The translations under genes and the position numbers were made by a program. From positions 1-64,000 of the forward strand of contig CAJFTA010000011.1 in assembly GCA_904419835.1 (NCBI GenBank): a DNA stretch of 64,000 nt, in the 5' to 3' direction. Below are positions 1 to 7,515 of this stretch, piece by piece (positions within the stretch are counted from its first letter, which is position 1; each line of letters starts with the position of its first letter). The notes under the pieces are model-generated. The model was given only the letters and a program-made list of their open reading frames with translations, ran no database searches and was not told the origin of the DNA. The DNA is from an uncultured Pseudoflavonifractor sp. GTDB taxonomy: Bacteria > Bacillota > Clostridia > Oscillospirales > Oscillospiraceae.

Positions 1-405
1 AATATCTGTTACCCATTTGCTGTTGGGCCTGTCTGCGTGAAACTCCCTGTTGAGTAAATTCTGATATTTATGTACTTGCTGCCCCAGGTTCTTCCACTTT
101 CGTTCTCTCCGAATTTCAGATAAAAGGCCGTATTTTTCCATGACCCTAAGGACAGTTTTCGGATTATGGTGAATGCCTTGCCGCTCTAACCACAGGTGCA
201 TCCGGCGGTAGCCGTAGGTTTGAAAGCAATGCTCCTGCTGTTTCCGAAGCAGAGCGGCCAGCGGCGCGTCCTTCTCGGGCCGATTCATTCGCTTCACATA
301 GTCATAATAACCGCTCCTGGATACCCCAAAGAATGTGCACATGACGGATACCGGATATGCGTCCTGATGACGATAAATTACTTGATACTTGACCTTCGGC
401 CTCAC
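1..405 (-). CDS. IS3-family transposase OrfB (integrase), partial at window edge
   Basis: Reading leftward from a GTG at 405, whose GTGA overlaps the OrfA stop, there are 135 open codons to base 1. The start reads VRPKVKYQVIYRHQDAYPVS, followed by an HTH-like segment with GVSRSGYYDY and then YGYRRMHLWLERQGI, which is typical of the region before the integrase core in IS3 OrfB proteins. The last residues, KWVTDI, are the start of the rve domain and carry the first catalytic Asp of the DDE triad; the rest is outside the window. In IS3 elements OrfB is normally made as an OrfAB fusion by -1 frameshifting; the overlapping frames fit, though a GTG restart is also possible. Too short for any judgement on activity. 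Confidence 0.85.
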   Translation of the reverse strand, partial: MRPKVKYQVIYRHQDAYPVSVMCTFFGVSRSGYYDYVKRMNRPEKDAPLAALLRKQQEHCFQTYGYRRMHLWLERQGIHHNPKTVLRVMEKYGLLSEIRRERKWKNLGQQVHKYQNLLNREFHADRPNSKWVTDI

Positions 406-686
406 TTCCTTCCCATGAGCGTAATAAAATCCCGCAGTAGTACATTCTCCATTTTCAGGCGCTTGTTTTCATACTTGTATTCCTGCAGAGTCCTGGCGGG
501 TTTTCGCCCTCTCTGTTTGGGTGTGACCTGCATTGCTTTCTTTCGCTCTCGCTTCAGTAAATCATGGATTGGCCTGTCGCCCTTCAACCCCAGCCTTTCC
601 GCAACTTCCCTCTGGCTCATCCCGCTCTCCAGCATCCGCTTGATTTCTGGCAGGAGCTTCCGCATTTTTTGATACCTTCTTGCCAT
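402..686 (-). CDS. IS3-family transposase OrfA (HTH, DNA-binding)
   Basis: 94 residues. An N-terminal helix-turn-helix (about residues 10-45, with MSQREVAERLGLKGDRPIHD) is followed by a basic linker and a C-terminal heptad-like stretch (LQEYKYENKRLKMENVLLRDF) that matches the leucine-zipper multimerisation region of IS3 OrfA. It overlaps OrfB by 4 bases in another frame. The pair forms an insertion sequence whose 5' end must lie between 687 and about 770. The gene is intact here. It is more AT-rich than the flanking bce genes, which fits recent acquisition. Confidence 0.88.
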   Translation of the reverse strand: MARRYQKMRKLLPEIKRMLESGMSQREVAERLGLKGDRPIHDLLKRERKKAMQVTPKQRGRKPARTLQEYKYENKRLKMENVLLRDFITLMGRK

Positions 687-693
687 ATAGAAT

Positions 694-731
694 CCCCCCT
701 GATGCAGTCTTATTTTCCTACATCAGGGGGG
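694..731. repeat. Hairpin in the IS3 5' terminal region
   Basis: CCCCCCTGATG at 694-704 and its exact reverse complement at 721-731 flank a 16-base spacer. It sits just outside the OrfA start and is probably part of the IS 5' end. A hairpin here could block transcription entering the transposase from bce DNA or act in transposase binding; that is inference. The exact IS end was not resolved, because the matching right end lies outside the window. Confidence 0.6.
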
Positions 732-847
732 ACTTTGTCTATTGTCCGTTTTTACTGGTCCGGTTCAGGCGCTCCGGGGCTTTTTTATGTTTTCTTAAGG
801 ACCTTATCCACAATTTCGTGGTACACTGTGGAAAAGGATGTGAGACA

Positions 848-1531
848 ATGGGATATACGGTATTTCTGGCAGAAGATGACCTGCGTCTGCGGGATGAGCT
901 CTCCGCGCTGCTGGAGCGGTACGGCTACCGCTGCCTGTTTCCGGCAGGTTTTGAGGACCTGGCCGGACAGATTCTGTCCAGCGGCGCCCAGCTGGTGCTG
1001 CTGGACCTGGGCCTGCCCCGGTACGACGGCTACCACGTCTGCCGGGACCTGCGTGCCCGCAGCGCCCAGCTGCCCATTATGATAGTGACAAGCCGCTCTG
1101 ACGAGCTGGACGAGCTGATGAGCATGAACCTGGGTGCGGACGACTTCATCACCAAGCCCTTCAACCCCCAGATTCTCCTGGCCCGGATGGCCCGGCTGCT
1201 CCAGCGTGCCTACCCCTCCGGCGGCGGAGCGTCGGTGCTGTCGGCAGGCGGCGTGTCCCTGGACCTGGGCAGCGGCACGGTGCGCTTTGGGGACAGAGAA
1301 GCCCGACTCACCCGCAACGAGGCGCTCCTCCTGCGGCAGCTGCTCCGCCAGCCGGGGCAGATTGTCAGCCGGGACGCCCTGATGAACGCCCTGTGGCAGT
1401 CCGACCAGTTTGTGGACGACAACACCCTCACCGTCAATGTGGCCCGGCTGCGCCGCACCCTGGAGGAGCTGGGCCTGAAGGACGTGCTCATCACCCGCCG
1501 GGGCCAGGGCTACCAGCTGCTCCTGCCCTGA
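848..1531 (+). CDS. bceR: OmpR-family response regulator, BceR-like
   Basis: 227 residues from the ATG at 848, preceded by AAGGATG. The receiver domain (1-115) has the acidic pair E9/D10/D11, phosphoacceptor D53 in LVLLDLGLPRYDGY, and the conserved Lys in FITKPFN. A winged-helix OmpR/PhoB output domain follows (about 130-225; LTRNEALLLRQLL, DNTLTVNVARLRRTL). It is the first gene of a co-directional set with a kinase, ABC ATPase and permease, so it very likely activates that transporter in response to peptide antibiotics such as bacitracin or lantibiotics, the known role of BceR relatives. The kinase starts 34 bases on. The inducing drug cannot be told from sequence. Confidence 0.9.
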   Translation: MGYTVFLAEDDLRLRDELSALLERYGYRCLFPAGFEDLAGQILSSGAQLVLLDLGLPRYDGYHVCRDLRARSAQLPIMIVTSRSDELDELMSMNLGADDFITKPFNPQILLARMARLLQRAYPSGGGASVLSAGGVSLDLGSGTVRFGDREARLTRNEALLLRQLLRQPGQIVSRDALMNALWQSDQFVDDNTLTVNVARLRRTLEELGLKDVLITRRGQGYQLLLP

Positions 1532-1565
1532 CCGGCTTCGGTATATTGAACGAGGAGGTCTGGCC

Positions 1566-2609
1566 ATGACCCTGTCCGCCCTGCTCAAAGACAAGCTGCC
1601 CCACCTGCTGGGGCTTGCCTTCGCTCTGCTCTTCACGGCGGCCCTGCTGTCCCTGCTGCGGGTGCCTCCCTCTGCGGCTGTGTTTCTCTGTCTGGTCCTG
1701 TCCCTGTGCGTCCTCCTGCCCCTGGGCGGCGAGATAGCCCGCAAGCTCCGGTTCTATCGGGACATGGCGGGCAGGCTGGACGCCCTGGAGGAGAAGTATC
1801 TGTTCTCCGAGGTGATGGCGGAGCCCGGCTTTCCCGAAGGGGCGTTTCTTCTCTCCGCCGCGCAGGCCATGGGCGCCTCCATGGCGGAGGCGGTGGGGGA
1901 CGCCCGGCGGGACATGGGGGAGTACCGGGAGTACATCGAGACCTGGATTCACGAGGTCAAGACCCCCATCGCCGCCGCCCGGCTGTCCCTGGAGAACCGC
2001 CCCGGCCCCCTGGCCGACAGCGTGGAGAATTCCCTGTTCCAGATTGAGGGCTATGTGGAGCAGGCCCTGTTCTACGCCCGCAGCGGCGCGGTGGACCGGG
2101 ACTACGCCGTCCGCGCCCTCCCGCTGAGCCAGGCCGTCTCCGCCGCCCTGCGCCGGTACGCCCGGCCCCTCATTGAGGCCGGGTTCCGGGTGGAGCTGGA
2201 AGCGCTGGACGCGGTGGTCTGCTCCGACGGGAAGTGGGTGGAGTTCATCCTGGGCCAGCTCATCTCCAACTCTCTCAAGTACCGCTCTGCCGCACCCAAG
2301 CTCACCTTCTCCCAGGAGGTAAAGCGGGACGGGGTGGTCCTCTCCCTCCGGGACAATGGGCCCGGCATCCCGCCGGAGGACCTGCCCCGGGTGTTTGACA
2401 AGGGCTTCACCGGCGCCAACGGCCGGCAGCTGTCCACCCGCTCCACCGGCCTGGGGCTGTACCTGTGCAGGAAGCTGTGCGCCCGGCTGGGTCTGGGCCT
2501 GTCCCTCTCCTGTCCGCCCGGCGGGGGGACCCTGGTCTCCCTCACCTTCCCCCTGGGCCGCTTCCACCTGGCGGAGGGCCAGCCTTACAAAACTGTCACC
2601 TCTCCGTAA
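1566..2609 (+). CDS. bceS: Intramembrane-sensing histidine kinase, BceS-like
   Basis: 347 residues; strong GAGGAGGT ribosome site. Two membrane helices (about 12-31 and 36-54) are separated by only a few residues, so there is no extracellular sensor domain, the hallmark of BceS-type kinases that sense through the partner ABC transporter. The H-box HEVKTPIAAARLSL puts the phosphorylated His at 129. The ATPase domain shows the N box (GQLISNSLKYR), DNGPGIP and STGLGLYLC. The gene sits between the regulator and the transporter genes, as in Bacillus bceRSAB. Confidence 0.9.
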   Translation: MTLSALLKDKLPHLLGLAFALLFTAALLSLLRVPPSAAVFLCLVLSLCVLLPLGGEIARKLRFYRDMAGRLDALEEKYLFSEVMAEPGFPEGAFLLSAAQAMGASMAEAVGDARRDMGEYREYIETWIHEVKTPIAAARLSLENRPGPLADSVENSLFQIEGYVEQALFYARSGAVDRDYAVRALPLSQAVSAALRRYARPLIEAGFRVELEALDAVVCSDGKWVEFILGQLISNSLKYRSAAPKLTFSQEVKRDGVVLSLRDNGPGIPPEDLPRVFDKGFTGANGRQLSTRSTGLGLYLCRKLCARLGLGLSLSCPPGGGTLVSLTFPLGRFHLAEGQPYKTVTSP

Positions 2610-2673
2610 GGTCTTTCCATGGCCCCGCCGGAGGCATTGGGGTAAAATGGGCCCATAAAGGAGGGATTCCGCC

Positions 2674-3441
2674 ATGGAACCGATTCTCACTGTCACCCAT
2701 CTTCAGAAATACTACGGCGCCCGCAGCTCGGTGACCCGGGCCATTGACGATCTGAGCTTCTCCGTCCAGCAGGGGGAGTTCGTGGGCATCATGGGCGCGT
2801 CGGGCAGCGGCAAGACCACCCTGCTCAACTGCATCGCCACCATCGACCGGCCCACCGCCGGCCACATTGTGGTGGACGGGGCGGACATCACCGCCATGAA
2901 GAGCAAAGCCCTGTCCAAATTCCGCCGGGAGCGGCTGGGCTTTATCTTCCAGGACTGCAACCTGCTGGACACCCTCACCGCCTTTGAGAACATCGCCCTG
3001 GCCCTGACCATCCTCAGAACCCCGGCCGGGGAGATTGAGCCCCGGGTGAAGGAGACGGCCCGGCTGCTGGAGATTGAGGAGTGCCTGTCCAAATACCCCT
3101 ACCAGCTCTCGGGCGGCCAGCGGCAGCGTGTGGCGGCGGCCCGGGCCATCATCACCCGCCCGGCCCTGGTGCTGGCCGACGAGCCCACCGGCGCGCTGGA
3201 CTCCAAGGCCTCCCGCCTGCTGCTGGACCGGTTCGAGGCCCTGAACCGGGAGCGGCAGGCCACCATCCTCATGGTCACCCACGACGCCTTTACCGCCAGT
3301 TACTGCCGCCGCATCCTCTTCATCAAGGACGGCCGCCCCTTTACCGAGCTCATCCGGGGAGCGGACAGCCGGAAGGACTTCTTCGCCCGGATTATCCAGG
3401 TTGTGACCCTGCTGGGAGGTGACGACCGGGATGTTCTCTAA
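2674..3441 (+). CDS. bceA: ABC transporter ATP-binding protein, BceA-like
   Basis: 255 residues. Walker A GASGSGKTT (about 42-50), Q-loop FIFQDCNLLDTLTAFEN, signature LSGGQRQRVAAARA, Walker B LVLADEPTGALD and H-loop TILMVTHD are all present, so the ATPase should be active. The sequence is of the LolD/MacB/BceA group that pairs with FtsX-type permeases. Its last 11 bases overlap the permease start, implying translational coupling. A 64-base gap after the kinase holds a hairpin-prone GGCCCC...GGGGCC stretch but no clear terminator. Confidence 0.92.
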   Translation: MEPILTVTHLQKYYGARSSVTRAIDDLSFSVQQGEFVGIMGASGSGKTTLLNCIATIDRPTAGHIVVDGADITAMKSKALSKFRRERLGFIFQDCNLLDTLTAFENIALALTILRTPAGEIEPRVKETARLLEIEECLSKYPYQLSGGQRQRVAAARAIITRPALVLADEPTGALDSKASRLLLDRFEALNRERQATILMVTHDAFTASYCRRILFIKDGRPFTELIRGADSRKDFFARIIQVVTLLGGDDRDVL

Positions 3442-5428
3442 GCTGGCCCTGAAAAATGTAACCCGCAGCCTGCGGGACTACTCGGTGTACTTCCTCACCC
3501 TCACCTTCGGCGTGTGCATCTTCTATGTGTTCAACTCCATGGACGCCCAGTATGTCATGGAGGCCCTCAAGGGCGGAAACAACATCGCCCTCGTCATTAT
3601 CCAGCTCATCGACGTCATCTCGGTGTTTGTGTCGGTGATCCTGGCCTTTCTCATCCTCTACGCCAACGGCTTCATGGTCCGCCGCCGGAAGAAGGAGCTG
3701 GGCACCTACCTGCTGCTGGGCATGGGCCCGGGGGCCATCTCCGGCCTGCTCTTTCTGGAGACGCTGGTCATCGGCCTGCTGTCCCTGGGCGTGGGCCTGG
3801 CGCTGGGGGTGTTCCTGTCCCAGTTTATCTCGGTATTTACCGCCAGCCTCTTCGCCATCAGCATCCCCGAGTTCCACTTTGTCTTCTCCCCCCGGGCCCT
3901 GGGCAAGACGGTGCTCTATTTCGGCGTCATCTTTCTGGTGGTCATGTGCTTCAACTCCCTGTCCGTGTCCCGGTGCAGGCTGCTGGACCTGATGCAGGCG
4001 GGAAAGCGGAACGAGGAGCTGAAGGTGAAGAACCTGGGGGTGTCGGCGGTCCTCTTTGTGGTGGGCGCCGTACTGCTGGGCATCGCCTACGCCATGCTCC
4101 TCACCCGGGGCATCCTGATAATCGACACCCTGTTTTTTGTCATGCTGGCCCTGGGCACGGCGGGCACCCTGCTGTTCTTCCTGTCCCTGTCCGGCTTCCT
4201 TCTGCGGGTGTGCCAGGCCAACAAGCGCCTCTACTACAAGGGCCTGAATATGTTCATCCTGCGCCAGTTCAACGCCCGCATCAACAGCACCTATGTGTCC
4301 ATGACGGTCATCTGCCTCATGCTCCTGCTGGCCATCGGCATCACCGCCTGCTCCATCGGCCTGAACAACACCATCTCCCAGCTCACCAGCGCCCAGGCTC
4401 CCTATGACGTCTCCCTGTCCGCCTCCAGATTTAACCCGGAAACAGGCGAGGAGCTGCCCGTGGACATTCCGGCCGCCCTGAAGGAGGCGGGCTTTGACCC
4501 GGCGGTACAGCTGTCCCAGAGCGCCCAGGTGGAGCTGTGGCAGGGGCAGCTCTATGTGCCCGCGTGGGATGAATATCTGACGGCCTATGTGCTCCCCCTG
4601 TCCAGCTACAACGGCCTGCGCGCCCTGGAGGGGCTGGAGCCCATCACGCTGGAGCCCTCCGCTTACCTCTTGGTGGTGGGGGATGAGGATGAGTGGATGA
4701 TCCGGCTCCGCTCCGACAGCCCTTCCCTGGTGGTCAGCGGCCACACCTTGACAGCCGGAGAGGCCCCCCTCCATACCGCCCTGTCCATCGGCTACTCCAC
4801 CAGCGCTGAAAACTATTTCATCATCCCCGATGCGGTGCTGGAGGGGGCGGGCGACTGGGACACCAGTAAAATGTACCACAACGTCACCTACTACTGCGCC
4901 AACTACCGCACCGACGTGCCCAAGGAGGAGACGGAAGCGCTGCTCCGGAGCGTGATTTCCGACTACTACCGCTCCGTGCTGGGGGAGGACGCGGGCAGCA
5001 CCAGCTTCAACACCAAGCTGGAAATCTATGCCGAGACCATGGGCACCAAAATTCTCGTCCTCTTCCTGGGCATCTATCTGGGCATCATCTTCCTGCTGAC
5101 CTCGGCGGCGGTGCTGGCCCTCCAGCAGCTGAGTCAGGCGGCGGACAACCAGGAGCGGTACGCGGTGCTCACCCGTCTGGGCGTGGAGGAGAAGATGCGG
5201 GACCGATCGGTGTACGTCCAGGTGTTCCTGTCCTTCTTCCTGCCGCTGTTCCTGGCGGTCATCCACGCGGTGGTGGGCATGACGGCGGCCAACGCCGCTA
5301 TCGCCAAGGTTGGCAAGCTGGACGCCGCGGCCTCCAGCGCCGTCACCGCCGTGTTCATTCTGGTGGTGTACGGGGCCTATTTCCTGGCCACCTGCTGGGG
5401 CAGCCGGCGGATCGTCCGGGGCCGCTGA
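3431..5428 (+). CDS. bceB: FtsX-type ABC permease, BceB-like
   Basis: 665 residues from the ATG at 3431, preferred over the in-frame GTG at 3419 because GGAGGTG (3415-3421) lies 9 bases before the ATG. The arrangement is that of BceB: one N-terminal helix, FtsX-like helices at about 55-160 and 200-300, a large extracellular segment of about 200 residues (roughly 310-515, the ligand-contact domain in known homologues), then a C-terminal helix set ending near VYGAYFLATCWGSRRI. It should remove or shield peptide antibiotics at the lipid-II cycle and pass the flux signal to the kinase. No terminator with a T-run follows; the secG promoter starts 43 bases later. Confidence 0.9.
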   Translation: MFSKLALKNVTRSLRDYSVYFLTLTFGVCIFYVFNSMDAQYVMEALKGGNNIALVIIQLIDVISVFVSVILAFLILYANGFMVRRRKKELGTYLLLGMGPGAISGLLFLETLVIGLLSLGVGLALGVFLSQFISVFTASLFAISIPEFHFVFSPRALGKTVLYFGVIFLVVMCFNSLSVSRCRLLDLMQAGKRNEELKVKNLGVSAVLFVVGAVLLGIAYAMLLTRGILIIDTLFFVMLALGTAGTLLFFLSLSGFLLRVCQANKRLYYKGLNMFILRQFNARINSTYVSMTVICLMLLLAIGITACSIGLNNTISQLTSAQAPYDVSLSASRFNPETGEELPVDIPAALKEAGFDPAVQLSQSAQVELWQGQLYVPAWDEYLTAYVLPLSSYNGLRALEGLEPITLEPSAYLLVVGDEDEWMIRLRSDSPSLVVSGHTLTAGEAPLHTALSIGYSTSAENYFIIPDAVLEGAGDWDTSKMYHNVTYYCANYRTDVPKEETEALLRSVISDYYRSVLGEDAGSTSFNTKLEIYAETMGTKILVLFLGIYLGIIFLLTSAAVLALQQLSQAADNQERYAVLTRLGVEEKMRDRSVYVQVFLSFFLPLFLAVIHAVVGMTAANAAIAKVGKLDAAASSAVTAVFILVVYGAYFLATCWGSRRIVRGR

Positions 5429-5470
5429 GGGAGAACCGCCGGAAAAAAAGCGGAAATTTTCATGGTCCTC

Positions 5471-5499
5471 TTGCAATTCTGCGGCAAATATGCTATGAT
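5471..5499 (+). promoter_or_regulatory. Sigma-A-type promoter for secG
   Basis: TTGCAA at 5471-5476 and TATGAT at 5494-5499 with a 17-base spacer, about 80 bases before the secG ATG. Confidence 0.75.
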
Positions 5500-5579
5500 T
5501 AGGGCTACGTTTAGACGGCGTATGGTCAGAGTGCGCCCTTTTGTGAAAATACAGCGCCCCCTCGGGGTCGAAAGGAACG

Positions 5580-5828
5580 ATGAAAGCAATGAGCATTCCC
5601 AAGATTGTTGTGACGGTTATCCAGCTCCTCTCCGGTCTGTTCCTCATCGCTGTGGTTCTGCTCCAGTCCGGCAAGAGCGCCGGCCTCAGCGGTGCCATCG
5701 CCGGCGGCATGGACACCTTTATGGCCAAGAACAAGGCCAAGACCTGGGACGCCAAGCTGGCCAAGTGGACCAAGTGGGTCGCCATCCTGTTCATGGTGCT
5801 CACCCTTGTCCTGAGCCTGATGAAGTAA
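5580..5828 (+). CDS. secG: Preprotein translocase subunit SecG
   Basis: 82 residues with two membrane helices (about 8-28 and 60-80) joined by the loop LLQSGKSAGLSGAIAGG, the diagnostic SecG segment. SecG is the small non-essential partner of SecYE in protein export. GAAAGGA lies 7 bases before the chosen ATG; the in-frame ATG at 5589 would remove three residues. It has its own promoter and is closed by a terminator, so it is transcribed alone; rnr, its usual neighbour in many Firmicutes, is 12 kb away here. Confidence 0.93.
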   Translation: MKAMSIPKIVVTVIQLLSGLFLIAVVLLQSGKSAGLSGAIAGGMDTFMAKNKAKTWDAKLAKWTKWVAILFMVLTLVLSLMK

Positions 5829-5841
5829 GAATGCAGTAAAA

Positions 5842-5879
5842 ACCGGCGCTGTCCCCAGGACAGCGTCGGTTTTTGTTCT
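5842..5879 (+). terminator. Intrinsic terminator after secG
   Basis: 13-bp stem (5842-5854 with 5858-5870, one G-T pair), three-base loop, followed by TTTTTGTTCTT. Confidence 0.85.
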
Positions 5880-5897
5880 TAATGGAGGAGTATCTGT

Positions 5898-6119
5898 ATG
5901 TTTTTTCAGCGCCTGAGGGATTTGCGGGAGGATCGGGACCTGCGGCAGCAGGATGTGGCCGAGATTTTGGGCATCAGCCAGACTGTCTATTCCCGTTATG
6001 AGCGTGGGTATCAGACAATTCCCGTTATTCACCTGATGAAACTGGCGGATTTCTACCACACCTCCACGGACTACCTTCTGGGCAGAACCAATGTGGCTGT
6101 GCCCTACAGGAAAAAATAA
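5898..6119 (+). CDS. Small XRE-family HTH regulator
   Basis: 73 residues, almost all one HTH_3 domain: LRDLREDRDLRQQDVAEILGISQTVYSRYERGYQTIP, then the common tail HLMKLADFYHTSTDYLLGRT. There is no effector domain, so it is probably a simple repressor or an orphan helper. GGAGG lies upstream. It has no evident partner; repeat element copy A begins 48 bases after its stop. Target unknown. Confidence 0.85.
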   Translation: MFFQRLRDLREDRDLRQQDVAEILGISQTVYSRYERGYQTIPVIHLMKLADFYHTSTDYLLGRTNVAVPYRKK

Positions 6120-6140
6120 AAGAGCGGCAATGCTAAAAAA

Positions 6141-6167
6141 GCTCTGAGGCCAACGGGCCACAGAGCT
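6141..6167. terminator. Hairpin next to repeat element copy A
   Basis: GCTCTGAGGCC and GGCCACAGAGC form a stem around AACG, with AAAAAA on the left. On the plus strand the T-run that should follow is missing because the repeat element starts directly after the stem, which suggests insertion at the terminator. Confidence 0.6.
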
Positions 6168-6465
6168 CAGCGTGTCGAAAAACCTCGGTTAAACAGAATC
6201 GGGCTGTACCGGGGCGGGGGAGCGCGAGGGGGCAGCCGCCCGCCTCGTGCGGGAACGAATGCTCCGGAAGCCTTGCTGTGCAAGGCTTCCGGAGAGCGGA
6301 GCGGGGACTTTTGTGCCGCTGTGCGGCGCGAAAGTAACGGCATTTTAAAGGCTGTCGAAAAAGTGGCTTCCGCCACTTTTTCGAAGGAGCTTCATTTGAT
6401 TCCGTCATCTGCGGATGACGGAACTCTGCGAGGCTTCCCCTTCTGGGAGGTTTTTCGACACGCTG
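6168..6465. repeat. Dispersed multi-hairpin element, copy A (composite)
   Basis: Bounded by perfect 19-bp inverted repeats CAGCGTGTCGAAAAACCTC (6168-6186) and its reverse complement (6447-6465). The left part (6168-6353) is also seen at 40433-40549 and, in part, at 12313-12392. The right part has three features shared with copies C, D and E: a 13-bp hairpin TCGAAAAAGTGGC with loop TTCC (6355-6384), a hairpin with loop TGC (about 6400-6423), and the box GAACTCTGCGAGGCTT (6421-6436). No coding capacity is credible. It fills most of the 548-bp gap between the HTH gene and the PepSY gene. Confidence 0.85.
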
Positions 6466-6497
6466 ACCGGGCCGGGGGCTTCCCCGGCCCGGTTTTT
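6466..6497 (+). terminator. Terminator-like hairpin at right edge of copy A
   Basis: ACCGGGCCGGGG and CCCCGGCCCGGT arms followed by TTTTTT. A nearly identical hairpin in the opposite sense adjoins copy B at 12389-12430. Confidence 0.75.
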
Positions 6498-6501
6498 TGC
6501 G

Positions 6502-6530
6502 GGCAAAAATTTTTTGAAAAAATTTTTGCC
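6502..6530. repeat. AT-rich perfect palindrome
   Basis: GGCAAAAATTTTTT and AAAAAATTTTTGCC pair perfectly around one G. It lies between the terminator and the PepSY gene leader. It could be a bidirectional terminator or a protein-binding palindrome; nothing further can be said. The rest of the gap to 6667 (GC-rich, CTCTCCCGGGGGAGGG) has no recognised promoter. Confidence 0.6.
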
Positions 6531-6667
6531 GCCGTGCAATAAAACGCCCGCCCCGCCCGTTAATGGTGCAGAAGGGCACACAAGGGGCGGACCTCTCCCG
6601 GGGGAGGGCGCTCCGCCCGCACACCATAACAACATTTATGAACGGGTAAAGAAAGGAAGTATCGAGT

Positions 6668-7447
6668 ATGAAAAAGAAGGGTTTCTTCAGCGGCTTCGGC
6701 GCCGGTATCCTCACCACCGCTCTTGTGCTGGGCCTGGGCGTATCCGCCTTCGCGGCCAGCCGCACTATCTCTGTGGACGACAACATCCGCGTGACCATCA
6801 ACGGCGCGGTCTTCTCCCCCAAGGACGCCAACGGCAAGGACGTGGCCCTCTTCTCCTACAACGGCACCACCTACGCCCCCGTCCGGGCCATCTGCGAGGC
6901 CGCCGGCCTGGAGGTGGAGTATGACTCCGCCACCTACACCGCCGTCCTCACCACCGCCGACCGGGTGGCCGCCTCCGACCCCAACTCCGGCAGCTATATC
7001 GGCGTGGACAAGGCCAAGGAGATCGCTCTGGCCGACGCGGGCGTCAACGCCGCCGACGCCGTGTTCCTCAAGGCCAGGCTGGACCGGGACGACGGCCGCG
7101 TGGAGTACGAGGTGGAGTTTTACAGCGGCAGCAAGGAGTACGACTACGACATTGACGCCCTCACCGGCACAATCCGCAGCCGCGACTGGGAGGTAGACGA
7201 CTTCGACCTCTATGACGACGACCGCACCCAGGTCTCCGCGGACAACGTGATCACCGCCGAGCAGGCCAAGGCCATTGCCAAGGCCCAGGCCCCCTCCACC
7301 GCCACGGTGGTCAAGTGCGAGCTGGACCGGGACGACGGCCGCTGGGTCTATGAGCTGGAGCTGCGGGACGGCCGTACCGAGTACGAGTGCGACATCAACG
7401 CCGTCACCGGCGTTATCCTGGACTGGGAAGTGGACCGCGACGACTGA
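6668..7447 (+). CDS. Secreted protein: copper-amine-oxidase-like stalk domain plus two PepSY domains
   Basis: 259 residues. Signal peptide at 1-30 (MKKKGFFSGFGAGILTTALV...AFAA). Residues about 33-95 match the stalk domain found at N-termini of many clostridial envelope proteins (VTINGAVFSPKDANG, YAPVRAICEAAGLEVEYD). Two PepSY repeats follow (about 112-172 and 193-258), each with an alpha-helical start (VDKAKEIALADAGV; ITAEQAKAIAKAQA) and a matching LDRDDGR(V/W).YE strand. PepSY domains often inhibit or chaperone proteases or bind peptides; the exact role here is unknown. Very acidic (RDDGR, DLYDDD). Transcribed alone and closed by a terminator shared with galU. Confidence 0.82.
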   Translation: MKKKGFFSGFGAGILTTALVLGLGVSAFAASRTISVDDNIRVTINGAVFSPKDANGKDVALFSYNGTTYAPVRAICEAAGLEVEYDSATYTAVLTTADRVAASDPNSGSYIGVDKAKEIALADAGVNAADAVFLKARLDRDDGRVEYEVEFYSGSKEYDYDIDALTGTIRSRDWEVDDFDLYDDDRTQVSADNVITAEQAKAIAKAQAPSTATVVKCELDRDDGRWVYELELRDGRTEYECDINAVTGVILDWEVDRDD

Positions 7448-7460
7448 GCCATGAGACAAT

Positions 7461-7503
7461 AAAACGCCGTCCCCGCCGCAGAAGCGGCGGGGACGGCGTT
7501 TTA
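7461..7503. terminator. Bidirectional terminator between PepSY gene and galU
   Basis: About 19-bp stem AAAACGCCGTCCCCGCCGC / GCGGCGGGGACGGCGTTTT around AGAA, with T-runs in both directions. It is a convergent gene pair with a single shared hairpin and no inserted element, useful as the probable ancestral layout for comparison with copies C, D and E. Confidence 0.9.
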
Positions 7504-7515
7504 TCCGGGGCGGGT

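Noticed and set aside
3392..5803. 803-codon open frame on the minus strand opposite bceB and secG
   Set aside because: Shadow of GC-rich codons; no domain, rich in Gln, His and Gly, and covers genes with clear motifs.
6415..6924. Frames running through element copy A into the PepSY gene
   Set aside because: Translate hairpin arms only; the same nonsense peptides recur at other element copies.
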